From Leptodontidium sp. MPI-SDFR-AT-0119 (lineage: Eukaryota; Ascomycota; Leotiomycetes; Helotiales; Leptodontidiaceae), in the NCBI GenBank assembly GCA_020726505.1, contig JAHLEZ010000030.1, positions 310,001 through 374,000 on the forward strand: DNA of 64,000 nucleotides. The letters run 5' to 3'. A program made the translations under genes and the position numbers. This document shows positions 46,035-57,314 of this stretch, piece by piece. Position 1 is the first letter of the stretch; each line of letters starts with the position of its first letter. The notes below the pieces were generated by a model. That model was not told the DNA's origin. It did not search any database and was given only the letters and a program-made list of their open reading frames with translations.

Positions 46035-47213
46035 TAACTCTAATCCCAATATCAGCATATCTTTTCGTGTTTTCCTTAGGGGTGGCTCTATGGTATACGC
46101 ATGACCATTTTACTCTATCCACAGTTTGAGGAGACAGCCCATCGGAAACTTTTCACACGAACTGCAATTATCCCTTTTTCGCATTATCCGAGTCATCGGA
46201 GACTTTGGACTATGCCTGGTCAACTAAAGCAATCGAGGAAGAGCTTGACTGTGTCGCTCAGGGAACGGCGGAGTCACTTGGCTGCATTGGTTATTGGCTT
46301 TTCCCTGACACTATCGATGGTCTAACAGGCGCCCAAACTAGTCATCGTGCCTCCTCAACGTGGTCCATATCCGGAGAAGACCATTCCCAGCTCGTTAGCA
46401 CAGATGACCGAACTCTATGGTACAGCAATCTTGCCCACTTTCAAGGCATGAAAGGATGAGGGTAGCTTGATGCTGTATGGGTGAGTGGGAAGGTAAACGG
46501 CTGCCCAACGGATTCGAAGACCGAGATTCGTTCGTTCCAGCAAGACTTCAAGAGCCACGCCTATCGACCCAAGCACTGACAAAGACGAAGAAATGAACAG
46601 GGTAACCATGTATGAAGTCGAAACAAACATTTCTACAAAGCTCGCCATCATTTGGCCCTGGATGAAAAATGCTCCTGAAAGTGGAAGCGAAGTGGAGGCG
46701 AGGACGACTCAGGGGCACCGTCCACTACGCAGTCCACTTTATTCTCAGAGGATCCACTGGCATTAAAACAATCTGTGGAGCCTCATCATCCCTCATCTTC
46801 ATCGAAGGCTTCTCTGTAAAGCTTGTTCTGCTTAACGTTTGACATTTCTAGCTGGCTGGTCCTTGTGCTCCATAATGAAGATCCATCTGGAGCTTGAGGA
46901 TGGGTGCCGTCCACTTCAGCCAAGTGGGAGTTCATCTGGTGTTTCTGGCTGCCCAGCCATTTCTCAGAATAATTGGTCTGGAAAGAACCCATTTTTAGAG
47001 ACGGTGCATTGTTTGTTCCCCGCAGCAGACGCGTCCGAAATGTGACGAAGAATCAGTGCTTAACTTGGTTTTGAGCATGTAAGATGTGAAGATATATAGG
47101 AGTGGCCTCCTAGGGGGAGACATAACCCTCCGTCCTCTATCAGCCACTCTTTTGGAGACCTTACACATTCATTTATCTATTTTGATTGTTTTCTTCTTAT
47201 TTCTGTCTTCACT

Positions 47214-47342
47214 ATGAAGCATCTCGTAACCCCACTCGTTAGCGCACTACTGCTTCCTTTGAAGTTCAGGATACTGGTCATAGTGCGGGCCTACGAGAGA
47301 CCAAAAAAGGATAAAGACTGTCCCCTCCCCAAAAGGCGTTGA
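47214..47342 (+). pseudogene. Start of a secreted-protein gene cut short
   Basis: A TATA-like gatatatagg (47090) and a pyrimidine-rich leader precede ATG 47214, which begins MKHLVTPLVSALLLPLKF, a good signal peptide. After about 20 codons the sequence loses protein character and stops at 47342, shortly before TA-rich repeat DNA. It looks like a gene whose body was replaced by the repeat. Confidence 0.35.
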
Positions 47343-47359
47343 ACAGAGCCTCAAACTCT

Positions 47360-48120
47360 ATCGCCTCAACCAGTGTGTCGATAGTTTTCTCGTTCTTAGT
47401 AAAACAAGAACTAACTGCCGTCCGTTGCCGTTTACCCTAAACGAACTGGGGGTTCGTTTTAGCGACCTAGAACGGCCGTTAGTTAGTCAAACCTTTAATA
47501 GAACGAGGTCGTTTTAACCCGTTTTAGTATAGTAATTGTAAAGCCTCCCGCGAGTAGCGCTGTGTCTCTTTTATAAGAACCTTAAAGAAAAAGTAAGAGA
47601 ATTAATTTAAATTTAAGCTACGATATAAATCCTTTGTTTGACGCATCATTCGTAATTTTCGGCCTTATAATTATTAAGAAAAAAAGGATTAAAGTTGAGT
47701 TGCTTTTTACGCAACTTTTTTAAGAATATATAGCCTTAGAAATATTAAAATGCCTCCCTCAATTCAACGTCGACATATAAATAATAACACTAATAGCTCT
47801 AGAGGCTCGTCAACTCCTAGAAGACGTCGAGGCCGTCAAGATATCTAAATTTCGCTCCATTAACTGTAAGAGACGACATAGTACCTCTAGTTACTATCGA
47901 TTTGAATCCGACAACTCGCAAAGTACCCTTAAAGCCTCCTAGCCTTCCGAAGCCTTTAACAAAGGAACTAAACACTAGGCTTAGATCTTTTAGTATATAC
48001 CGAGTGAAAATATTAACGAACGATACTATAACGACGTTACAGGCAAGGAAATATAGCGCTGTCACTCTTACTAGAAGTCTTATTATGCAAACAGTAGTAT
48101 AAGGTCTGCGGAGAAACATT
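47360..48120 (+). mobile_element. RIP-eroded repeat with short coding remnant
   Basis: The block is TA-rich. From ATG 47751 it reads MPPSIQRRHINNNTNSSRGS, STPRRRRGRQDI, and after a one-base slip YLNFAPLTVRDDIVPLVTID, LNPTTRKVPLKPPSLPKPLT, KELNTRLRSFSIYRVKILT to about 48102. The near boundary (CAGTGTGTCGATAG at 47372) resembles a hAT terminus, but I find no partner end. The family of the protein is unknown to me. Confidence 0.4.
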
Positions 48121-48770
48121 TAGTTACTCACAGATTAAAAAAAAGTGATCCTTAAGAAATGTAACGGCAGAACACTTGCAAAGGTCGAGAGGCTCAGAAA
48201 TCAAGTTGTTCAATGTCTTGTCAGGATTTCAAGTCGTCTGTCTTAATAAAAAGGGCCCTTCGACCTTTATACTTTAATCGTCAGATTCCCTTCGGGCTTT
48301 TACCCCTAAAGGTCTTCAATGATCCGAAGATTATGCATTGACTGACTACTTATCCCCTTGATGCTTGCTGTAACTATATGGCGATTTATGCAGAAACGTC
48401 ACAATTCCGTCAGATTCTACAGGCTTACTGCCTTACAAGGGTGGATGAGACCCACTGTCAACTCCCTTCCGTACTGTAGCTGAGACCACAAAAGCGAGCT
48501 TTGCTAACGCTGAGCAAACAATCATCAATCTCATTTGAACACTTTTGTTATGCGAATAGATGGCTGCAAGCAAAACAATGTTAAGAGGATAAAATCAATT
48601 CCACGACTAAACTACGAAAAGTCAAAATCCAGGAATGTTGAGCGAGAGACGAAAATCCAGAAACAAAGACCTCGTAAAGAGATACAACCCTTGAAAAATT
48701 TACCCAATGCCAACCATCTTGCCCAAGCCGACTCCCAGACCGACCCAACCAGGAAATTCTTACTGCTTAT
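48121..48770. other. No supported gene
   Basis: One plus-strand frame (48535-48774) is open for 79 codons with a Lys/Arg/Gln-rich composition but no splice or family signal. It ends where the 3' end of the defensin gene begins on the other strand. Confidence 0.4.
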
Positions 48771-49195
48771 CTAGTTGAAGACACAAATGCAAGTCCTAAT
48801 CCAAAACGTCAGCAAGCACTCAAAACTTTCTCTCATTTCACCACTTACGGATGTCCCAAATACCAAGGCCCACCACAATATCCACCAGATCGTCCACCAC
48901 CAAGACCGCGGCACTGCATCCGATCAGCGAATTACTCTCAAATCAACCAGGAATGTAAGGGACTTACATGATCAGAGCATTCATAAGCATTGAATGGACA
49001 TCCAAAGCCCCGTTTAGCCATCTCAGATCTAGCTGCAATACCAGAGGGAGCAACAGGAGCAGCAGGGAACTCTTCTTGTCCCGGAGCGGCTTCCTCGCGC
49101 CACGGAGCAGGGAGTGCATTTGCCTCTGGGGCGGGAGCGGCCATGACGCCAACAAGAAGAGGAAGGACGAGAGCGGTGATCTGGAAGAACTGCAT
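48771..49195 (-). CDS. Fungal defensin precursor (eurocin/plectasin type)
   Basis: Three exons (48968-49195, 48849-48913, 48771-48795; introns GTAAGT..ATGCAG and GTAAGT..ATTAG) give 105 residues. Residues 1-19 are a signal peptide (MQFFQITALVLPLLVGVMA). An acidic pro-region with PAPEAN and APGQEEFPAAP follows, then a Kex2 site KR at 61-62. The mature peptide of 43 residues begins GFGC and has cysteines at 66, 73, 77, 89, 100 and 102. This is C-x6-C-x3-C-x11-C-x10-C-x-C, the CS-alpha-beta defensin pattern, with the GGYC and CxC gamma-core. The layout closely resembles eurocin-like fungal defensins, which act on Gram-positive bacteria by binding lipid II. The sequence is intact. Its promoter side faces the secreted gene at 50138. 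Confidence 0.92.
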
Positions 49196-50137
49196 GTTGA
49201 AGTTTTCTTGATTTTAAAGACGTTTGAAAATTGAGATGGAGCTTGAAGCTTGAAGCTTGAAGTTTGTTTTGATGGTTGGAGTTTGATTGTTGAGTTTGAT
49301 TGTTGATGATGTTGTGATGAGGAATTTGAAGGGCGATGAGATGGGTGTATATAGATTTCTGGTGAGTCTCTTTTCTTCATCGTTATGCTATTTCGAGCCT
49401 TGAAGGGGGGAGGTTGAGTTTGTCCGTCTTATGATTTTTTTTGAAGCTATTTCGCGCATCATGAGGTTTTTCTGAAGTTATTTTCATTCATCGTAAGATA
49501 TTGTTGATCCTATATTCCTTCCCCCTTCCATTCCGCTTCGTATTCCCATGGCATTTTCAAACGAGTGGTGAAAAATGAAAGTTTCTTGAAGCTTGGCATG
49601 GAGGATCTGGTGGATTGATATGCAATATTCTTAAAATATCTATGGTGTTGAGCAAGTGGTCTAGAGATCACTCTGAAACGAAGATGCTTGGAGTTGTCAC
49701 TGGGGCAAGGATACCCCGGATCGCTGTTGCTATAGTCATGTGAGCCGAAAGGATCTAGGCACATGTAGTGTTTGATTGGGCGAGAGGGGGAAGCTGAGGC
49801 GTGGCTGATCCTTCTATTCTCGTAGCCGAGAAGTGGATCAGCGTCACGAAAATCATGGAGATTCCTTCTCATCCTTCCGCGGGATAACACAAAATCCGAC
49901 TCTTCAAATAGTTCTGAAGTGACTGAAAATGATGTTTATTACTTTTGTTTCGAGGGGTTGTGGTGTGGTTGAGTGTAGTGGAGGCAAGGAGGGTGATGCA
50001 TAAATCCACGGCCAGTCGCCTGTGAAGAACTTCTCATCCCACTACAACGCTTTAAAACGTTTACTGTCAAGGTTCTTGGCGCCCAGTCAATCAAATTTCC
50101 ATTTTAACATCACCTCATCACCCAATTCCTCCTCATA

Positions 50138-50518
50138 ATGAAGCCCACAACTCTCACCACCTTCCTCGCCCTCACTCTCGCCTGCCTCACCTCAGCCTGG
50201 CACCTTCGCCTCTACCGCAACCCAGGCTACCAAGTTCTCATTGAAGACAAATCCGACTTTTTCAGTCATGGCTGCACCAACCTCGATCCTCAACTAAGAG
50301 GCCAAACCAGCTCCATGCATTGGGAAGGAGAAGGAGCTCTTGGACAATGCACTATGCATTTGTATCAGCATCCAGGCTGTTCAATTCCGATCGTGGTAAA
50401 GACGAGCGATATCTCGATTCCAAATTTTGCGACAAAGGGTGTTGATGATAAGGTTAGTTCTTGGAAGGTAGTTTGTCAAGAAGATATTGGGAAGCGAGAA
50501 GTTGTATGGCGTGCATGA
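50138..50518 (+). CDS. Small secreted protein, beta-gamma-crystallin-like
   Basis: A single exon of 126 codons. Residues 1-20 form a signal peptide (MKPTTLTTFLALTLACLTSA). The mature part has four cysteines (46, 71, 81, 113), enough for two disulphides, and two similar halves: LRLYRNPGYQVL...HGCTNLDPQL and MHLYQHPGCSIPI...NDKVSSWK-like GVDDKVSSWKVVC. This LYxxxGC...VSSWKxxC pattern recalls the two Greek-key motifs of beta-gamma-crystallin-like fungal secreted and antimicrobial proteins; the assignment is by pattern only. It is divergent from the defensin gene 0.94 kb away. Confidence 0.75.
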   Translation: MKPTTLTTFLALTLACLTSAWHLRLYRNPGYQVLIEDKSDFFSHGCTNLDPQLRGQTSSMHWEGEGALGQCTMHLYQHPGCSIPIVVKTSDISIPNFATKGVDDKVSSWKVVCQEDIGKREVVWRA

Positions 50519-50806
50519 GGGATTTTGGGATGAGGAGTTTGGAGTTTGTTTGGGGCTTGTTTTGAAGGGATTTGCCCAAGAGATAGGAGAAAATGGGTGG
50601 ATTGGGTTTGGTTTAAGGGAATGGAAAAGAAAGTGCTTGAAATGAATATTCGAATTTATTGTCTGTCATCACGTGACATCCACTGTGAGGTTTATCACTG
50701 TCATCATCTGTTATTGTGCTCCAGGACAAAACTGTAAGCGCTATCATTCGATCATCCATACAATAAGCAGTAGCATACCTCAGTTCCATTATTCAATCAC
50801 TATGCC

Positions 50807-53750
50807 CAGGGTTGGAAATCGATCGAATCGATGAATTTCAAGTCCCGATCGCTTAATTTATATCGATTGTCGCCTTCAATCGATCGATATCGATCGATCA
50901 GAACTTGGAATCGAATCGATCGACGATCAAATCGATCAATAATAGTCCTCATTATCTCTATCTAAAGAGATTTTGCCTATTAATCGAAGTACCTGCCTCC
51001 AATTGTCTCCATCAAGGAGACCAAGAGGAATGGACCGATGATAAATCTCAGCTTTGCTCCAGGACTGAAGGCATCGAGCCATTGTCACAATATGACGCCG
51101 TAGGCGTGACCCGAATGGCGTTATCATCCTCCCACAACTACTGAAATCCCTCTCTGTTTCTGCTGAAGACGAAGCTATTATAAGAATATCAACCGCCATG
51201 TAAGACAGCCTTGGAAACCGCACAACTCCAGCGTCTCTCCACCAAGCAATCGGGTCAGCTTTGAATGAGATATTGTCAACCGACGGCTCTGATAGATACT
51301 GATCAAGCTCATCTTGCGCTTGCAAGAGCGTTGGCTGCTTTGTTCGTCGATCTTGCAACACTTGAGGCTCGGGATTAGGCTCGGGATAAGCCATTGACCG
51401 ACTAAACGCAAGCCGGCGCTCAATATAATCCAAGCCAACGTTTCCAGCTGCTGAAATATCATTAGAAGTACCCTCAAGAGCCATGCTCTTATACCTTGAA
51501 AAAAAGAGATTTGGTGTGAATGATGATTCTATTGTAGAGGGGATTTCTAAGTCTATATAACTACTCTAGCTTATCACGTGTGTATTCACTTAGGTAGCCA
51601 AATTAGGTAAGTGTAAGCTCAAACGAGCTTAAACAAGTCTTTACCGAATACAGTTGCTTCCGGTAGTTTGAGACGCAAAGCCCAGAGCTTCGTATAACCA
51701 CTGTTTTAGCCTAGGAAAGCCGTGTATTAGAAGCCTTGGATTCCATGGCTGTAACCTGTGTAAGTTAGAGCTTTGTATCAGACGTATGTGGCTTGTTTAA
51801 CCTATTTCCGGCTGATTTAAGCCTAAAATAGGCTTAAGTATATAAGCGAGCTTTAAGCGAGGTAGTTATACTATTCTTATATACCTCTCTTCCCAGATTG
51901 TTGTCAAACTTATCCCATAAGTTCTTTTCCATTCCGAGGTCTGACGAGAAGGGAGTTGGTTCCGTCATTTTTTGCAGAGATGAAATACAACTGCTGCCAC
52001 ATAAGAAGTTGAGGTCAGCTTGCCATAATAATCGTTCATTTTCTTCCATCCAAGCTTGATAAAACTCTTCAGGAGCCTGCGGGTCTTTTGATCTATGTCA
52101 TCGAAAAGGTGAATCTCTTCCATAACTCCTTGAGCGGCCAGCTGAGGTGGTCAAGGAGCATCTCGACCACAGGGAAATATTCGTCGAAGCCTCCTAAAGT
52201 TGAGCGTTTGCCAGCGATACCTTCGCCTTGTAACTGCTTTGAGGCGACCTCGAAAGGCTGAAGGATCTTCTGAAAAGCAGCAACAGCTTTCCATTCGTTA
52301 AGGGAGAGTTATTCTTTCAAAATTGGCGGTTTGTTTTGTTCTTTATTACCTTAGCTGACCTAGTGTTCCTTGATAATAGAAAACATCCTGTTTACAGCCG
52401 TACGTTTCAGCAGAGCGCGTGAGGCCATGGCCTCGTCGGATTGCCAGCGAGTACAGACAAAACCCACGTAAGAACAACCTCAGTTGGAGCAGTTTGCCGT
52501 TGAGCTTCATAAAAAGCCTCAAGGAATTGACTGATCGTTCGAAGAGAAACGCCAATATTATGTAGTTTGCCAAACGGCCCAAATTTGCGGTACTTATCCA
52601 TCTCTTCAGCGAATAACCCCAGGGACTGGGTATTGATCCTGACTCTCTTCTGGGGTTGTCTCGAGTTCCAGTGCTTCGTCAATGCTAAGCACACCGAAAT
52701 CTTCGTCGCTTTGCAGCTCGTTAATAGCGTCAGACAGCTGGCGCTGCTCGCCTTCTTCGTTCATGAAAGTTCTTTTCGCCCCAGTGAGCAAGTAGATCGT
52801 TGACATTGTCCTTCTTGCTGCCGTACATCATACCTGGACCGTCAGATTAAGGAAATGAGGAGCACAGCGAATACGGCGTTCTTGTTTATCGAAATCGAAC
52901 TCAATGGCAAGGACTTCTATAGCTGTATCGTTATTTGTAGCATTATCAAGCGTAGAGTGCCCGATTCTACAAAGGGGGAACCACAATTGTGAGTTGCTTA
53001 TTAATCAAAATCTTAAAGATTGGGCATGAAGTTGTACTTCTCTTGAAGCCCAAACGCGCAGATTGTATCTGCCACTTAATCTGCAAGTGCTTCTCCAGTA
53101 TGACGCTTGCTGAGGGCAGGCAAGGATCCTCCATTGTTTCCAATCTCGATCGATAAAATGGACGTTAATACCAAGGATGTTCGGTTGTGCATTTCTACTC
53201 CCTGGGACAACTGGACCTGCAGGTCCTTTATGAGGTGGCTGACAAGTTATCTGGCGTTAGCTCAAGATATGGAGAGAGATTTCAAACCAAGATCTCGTGC
53301 TCTTTCTTCAGATGCCGGGCAATACTTCCTGCAGTTGAGGCAATGAAGACGTGGTTAGTGATCTTAAGCTTGTCGCGGAGGAAACATCTCTCGCAGATCG
53401 ATACGACCTTAGGAGGCCGTCGCCTGTTATCTTTCATCCTAAATCCGAATTGCCACCACCAAGTCCGCTCTCGCGAAGTGTCGTGAAATATCGTGAAGCC
53501 TGGAAAACGCTCGAATTTCTCAGCAGTCCAGGTTTCATAATCTGGAAAGCCACTGGGAGGGCATGACGTCGGATTTGAAAGGATTGGTGGTTCTGAAGGT
53601 GGCGACGGCGAGAAGATCATCTCGATCTCTTCCCCGAACAAGGACATTGTGATGGAGGCGACGCTAGGAAACAGCGCAAGGAGGTCAAAATCGAAGGCTG
53701 CGGGGCCAAAAGAGGTCAGACCCGACCTAATTGCTGGTGGGTCTGAATAG
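50807..53750 (-). mobile_element. Decayed hAT element, right end not found
   Basis: The left end begins CAGGGTTGGAAATCGATCG and is followed by a subterminal region dense in ATCGAT (50815-50940). The transposase remains run on the minus strand to 53647. I searched by eye for the inverted CCAACCCTG end and for the expected duplication of actatgcc (50799-50806) up to about 54 kb without success, so the right end is deleted or too mutated. Confidence 0.65.
50936..53647 (-). pseudogene. hAT transposase, frame-damaged
   Basis: ATG 53647 opens the N-terminal part ([20 protein letters not shown], ending in a zinc-finger-like [10 protein letters not shown]...[17 protein letters not shown]). The middle is broken by frame slips but readable: [95 protein letters not shown]. 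The C-terminal dimerisation domain is intact from 51484 to 50936: DPIAWWRDAGVVRFPRLSYM, AVDILIIASSSAETERDFSS, GRMITPFGSRLRR, CLQSWSKAEIY. Base composition is normal rather than TA-rich, so this copy decayed by indels and not by RIP. Confidence 0.8.
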
Positions 53751-53948
53751 GGGTCTATATCTGTTGCTGTAAGTGGCAGTGTCTAAAGAAGACATTTGAG
53801 TATGGAAGGACTCGATGAAAAACCTAATAAAGAGTTCTCTATTACGTCGCATTTATCCGTTTAACTCTTTCTCCTTGAGTTATATCATTCCTGGTTATGA
53901 TTCTTTTGCTTATATTAGTGGTAGGTGCTAGCGGCTGCTTAAAGATTG

Positions 53949-54240
53949 TTATTCACCCTTGGGCGTGCCCAAAGCCTTGGCCTTCCGCTTCCACTCGGGT
54001 GTTGGGAAAACCTCGATCTTAGTGCCGAGCTTTTCAGTCCTTATATATGCCCGCGAGGTCCGACAGCCAGTATCTGTTTTCGCTACAGTAATTGTGCACG
54101 GCAAACGGTTTGCGGGGACCAGGAACATGAGCATAAGCCTTAGCCATAAATTCGGGCACCACGTCGCCGATGTCGATGACGTCAAGCTGTCCGACCCACT
54201 GCTTATACGGCTCTCACTAGCGACCGAACCGCAATAATAA
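53949..54240 (-). pseudogene. Short gene fragment, frame-shifted
   Basis: The minus strand reads VGQLDVIDIGDVVPEFMAKA, YAHVPGPRKPFAVHNYCSEN, RYWLSDLAGIYKD, then after a frame slip TEKLGTKIEVFPTPEWKRKA, KALGTPKGE and a stop near 53949. Codon-like composition suggests an old exon, but I do not recognise the protein. Confidence 0.35.
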
Positions 54241-55349
54241 GGGAAATAGGAAACAGGAACAGGAATTTCAATCCTTGGCTTATTAGCATTAAAACCCTTA
54301 GCTTACTCCCTTACAACTGGAACCCATGGCTATTACAATAATTATCTAGTCTTAGCGTGCCTCAACAACTGAAACTAGAGCCAGCTCTTCTTAAGGATTA
54401 AGTATTCCGATTCTAATTAAGAAAGGATATTAATTGAGAGGCTAGTTGAGGAAACGATGCCCTTTTAAGAAGCTACAATAGCCTCGATTTATCACGCGTT
54501 TATCAGCCAGAAATTATATTTTCGTTTACTTATCTTGCTAATTTAATCTTCCTCTCTCCTTCCTTTAAGCAAGAATCGCGAGAATCGTGAATTAAGAGAA
54601 CCAGAAGAGTTAAGAGAGTCGGGAGAGTCGTCATATTAGAGGGGGAGGGGCGTGAGAGCTACTTATTTTCAAATAATCCTCTAAAAAAAGGGATCCCTCT
54701 GGATAGTGAAGCCTCGAATTTCCCATTTCTAATATCTTTATTATGACGGTTGGGTGCGTAGTGAGAGCCGTAGGATGGCGAGCTAACGATCAAGGGAAAT
54801 CAGTTACTAGTGCCTGGTGAAACATGCCTCGACTTCGTTCTGCATTCTGGCCTCGGTGAAAACCATAAGATAGGAGCAGGAGGCACCGAGTGGTTTTCGC
54901 TTAGTGGGAGTTGAGATAAACGACTAACATGTGTAGCCATTTCCCAGGCTGTGAATTGTAAAGCTAGTAACACTGCTGAAGAATCTAGACGAATTAGGTA
55001 GAATAAGCTTCTAAGTTCGGGTCAATTCGACGAAATACGTATTTGGATCCGTTGCTTTCAAATAAGATGAGTGAGGTTTGGAGATGGAAGATGTGCTTAC
55101 GTGACTGACGCGTCGAGGTTGGGAAGGTAATGTTTTTGAGACACGTGATGACCTGGATATCTTGACTTTCTTCACCTCCGGTTACATCCCACTCCTCCAC
55201 GAAGCTTGAAATATTCTAAGCGTTTTACCTCCGAAATATCCGAAAGATGTTTCGACCGATGAGATTTGGAAGTCTTCAACGACTCTCTTCCCACGTAAGG
55301 AACCAAATTAGGTACCGACCTAGGTAATATCGCTTATCAAATTTCCTTC
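54241..55349. other. Mixed intergenic and repeat-like DNA
   Basis: 54241-54700 is TA-rich with stops in all frames. 54700-55349 is of normal composition without a supported gene; a short minus-strand frame at 54994-55200 has no other evidence. Confidence 0.4.
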
Positions 55350-55697
55350 TCAAAGGCATCCAGCTTCATCCCTCCTCACCCCGTCATCTCCATCTTCCCT
55401 GACCACATCACCCTCTAACTCCAAGAGCGCGTCCTGGAAGAATCTATTCCCGGCACCTTTTTTGGTCTCCAGTGCTCGAGAAGAAGTAGTGTAGCAGTTC
55501 TTCCCCTTGGGTTGCATGCGGTCCTTTTGCGGGACTCTCATACGTAGCGGTGAAGTCTCCAGACATGCGATGAACCTACAAACCAGAGCTGTCAAATGAC
55601 ACCTAGTAGAGTCAATAATGGCATGGTGGAGTCCTTGTACTCGAACCACCGGTCTCCTCGAAGTCGAGATATGGAAAATGGAGATGAGCCGAGGCAT
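55350..55697 (-). CDS. Hypothetical small basic/acidic protein
   Basis: ATG 55697 starts a 115-codon frame (MPRLISIFHISTSRRPVVRV...) to TGA 55350. The C-terminal part is charged and regular (RVPQKDRMQPKGKNCYTTSS, RALETKKGAGNRFFQDALLE, LEGDVVREDGDDG). A GTTTGT donor-like site near 55582 would allow an intron after codon 38. No family or signal is recognised. Confidence 0.4.
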   Translation of the reverse strand: MPRLISIFHISTSRRPVVRVQGLHHAIIDSTRCHLTALVCRFIACLETSPLRMRVPQKDRMQPKGKNCYTTSSRALETKKGAGNRFFQDALLELEGDVVREDGDDGVRRDEAGCL

Positions 55698-55941
55698 TAC
55701 AGGGAGGATCGATGGAGTGGGATGTCGTTGTTATTTTTTGGACTTTGTTATAGAGAGATGTTGTTTTCAGTTGGGGATAAAAATCCAAGAAGTAGCTCAG
55801 GCATTTATCAAGGATGGATCGAAGCTAAGATGGTTGTCTATTTTGAAGCTTTGACTGGTTTTATTTATCGTTTCGTTTTAACCTCAACAAATTCCAGCGT
55901 AAAAAATGATTATATTATATTAGATTAATGACTACTCTCTA

Positions 55942-57314
55942 CAGGGGTCAGCAAATGTTAAATCGCCACTTTATGCTGCTTTAATATCACACCACGAAGG
56001 CAAATGCTAGACTTGAGGTTATTTATTAAATTACTACTATTTTGTATAAGCTTCACGTGCATCAATAGTATCTATATATCGCTGGTACATAGTATACTCA
56101 AGCTCCCTGACTTCTACATCTGTAATTGTATCCCAGGCTTCTTGGATAGCTACACGAAGCCTCCGAGAGTTTTTATAAACCTTAGGGTGTAGTTTGCCTA
56201 AGATATTCTTTATACGATCTTATAAAGCTTTAATTAGAGAAAGATTAGGTAAAAAGAGACAGTGGAATATTAGTATAACCCCTCGGTCTACTATCCAAGC
56301 TAAGGTATACGCAGATCTGTGACCTAATTCTTCGTCATATTAAAATTAAAGGTCCATGTGAGGATTCGCACTTCAGTAAAGGTAATTCTAAATAATAAGA
56401 AACGTGTACTCGTAATAGGTTTAACTTGTAATTATTTTCTAAGCCTTATCCTAAAAGAGTTCTGGCCCTTTACCGTATCTAAATACGAAGTTAATATATC
56501 GTTAAATATTACTCGGATTACGCACTTCCTACTTATTGATCCCCAAAATATCTAGCCGATTTTCCGTTGCCATTTGTGTGTAATATAGTCTAAGATAAAC
56601 AATTTAGAGGACCCTATTTTCCTCGTGCAAAACTGCCTTCAATAATAGCCTGGTTATACTTACGATTCGTTACTTTAAAGGATAGTATCCTATATATCAT
56701 TTGTCCAATTTTCGTGCTCGTAAGCCCAAGCTAGGCGAAGTGCTTGATTCTCTGCTTAAAGTGGTGGCTTTTTCCTTCGTACGCCTCGTGTATATCCTTT
56801 TGTTTGAAAAGCTATTTGAATAGCTAATCTTCTATACTAATTCTCTCATTCTAGCCATTTCGGGAGCTCTTCCCACGGTATATCTCGTCGAAACGAGCTT
56901 CGGGTAACTTAGTAGATAAGGTACTATTAATGAGGAGTATCGATCTTCGTGTTATAGCCATAATTATACTTTTAAGGAGTTAGGCGGTTCTCGAGGGCAT
57001 ATTAAACCTGTCGGTGAGTGATTCTCGGGTTCTGTAAGAGGATATCGTTAATAAACCAGCCTATAGTGTAATAGAGAGTCTAAATACGTAGCCTATTATC
57101 TCTCGAGGCCATATAAGTAGGGGTTTTCGGTGTAAGAATGTTCATAGTTGTCATTTTGAAGATATTCGCTAATTCCGAAGGTTCGAAGGCAAGTGAGTGT
57201 TTTATTAAAGCAGTATTAGGCCACTTAAATCAGCCCATTTTTACAATACCTAATTAGCTGAATGTGGCGCCGCTTTGAAGCGATAAGGTGACATTTAACA
57301 ACTACTACAGCCTG
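55942..57314 (-). mobile_element. Tc1-type mariner transposon nested in the hAT element
   Basis: The ends read CAGGGGTCAGCAAATGTTAAAT on the left and the inverted ATTTAACAACTACTACAGCCTG on the right, a diverged terminal repeat. TA stands at each side (55940-55941 and 57315-57316). The length is 1373 bp. It entered the left end of the hAT element only 47 bp from its terminus. The interior holds a RIP-eroded Tc1-like transposase. Confidence 0.82.
56037..57190 (-). pseudogene. Tc1-like (DD34E) transposase relic
   Basis: Minus-strand text across stops is plainly Tc1-like: QTKGYTRGVRRKKPPL, ENQALRLAWAYEHENWTND, a catalytic stretch DTILWSDES-like with stops (near 56700), QPGYYRRQFCTRKIGSSKLF, THKWQRKIGWIFWGSIS, and the C-terminal LRRLRVAIQEAWDTITDVEV, RELEYTMYQRYIDTIDAREA, YTK with the stop at 56037. 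Gln and Trp codons have become stops, as after RIP. Confidence 0.8.

Noticed and set aside
46786..46992. 68-codon minus-strand frame with a true ATG
   Set aside because: Polar and short, with no signal peptide, homology cue or conserved feature visible; not enough to call a gene.
49510..49890. 126-codon minus-strand frame between defensin and secreted gene
   Set aside because: No ATG at its start, no splice evidence strong enough, and no recognised motif; possibly untranslated leader.
50815..50940. ATCGAT-rich stretch as a regulatory or replication site
   Set aside because: It directly follows a hAT-type CAGGG terminus and is better explained as subterminal repeats of that element.
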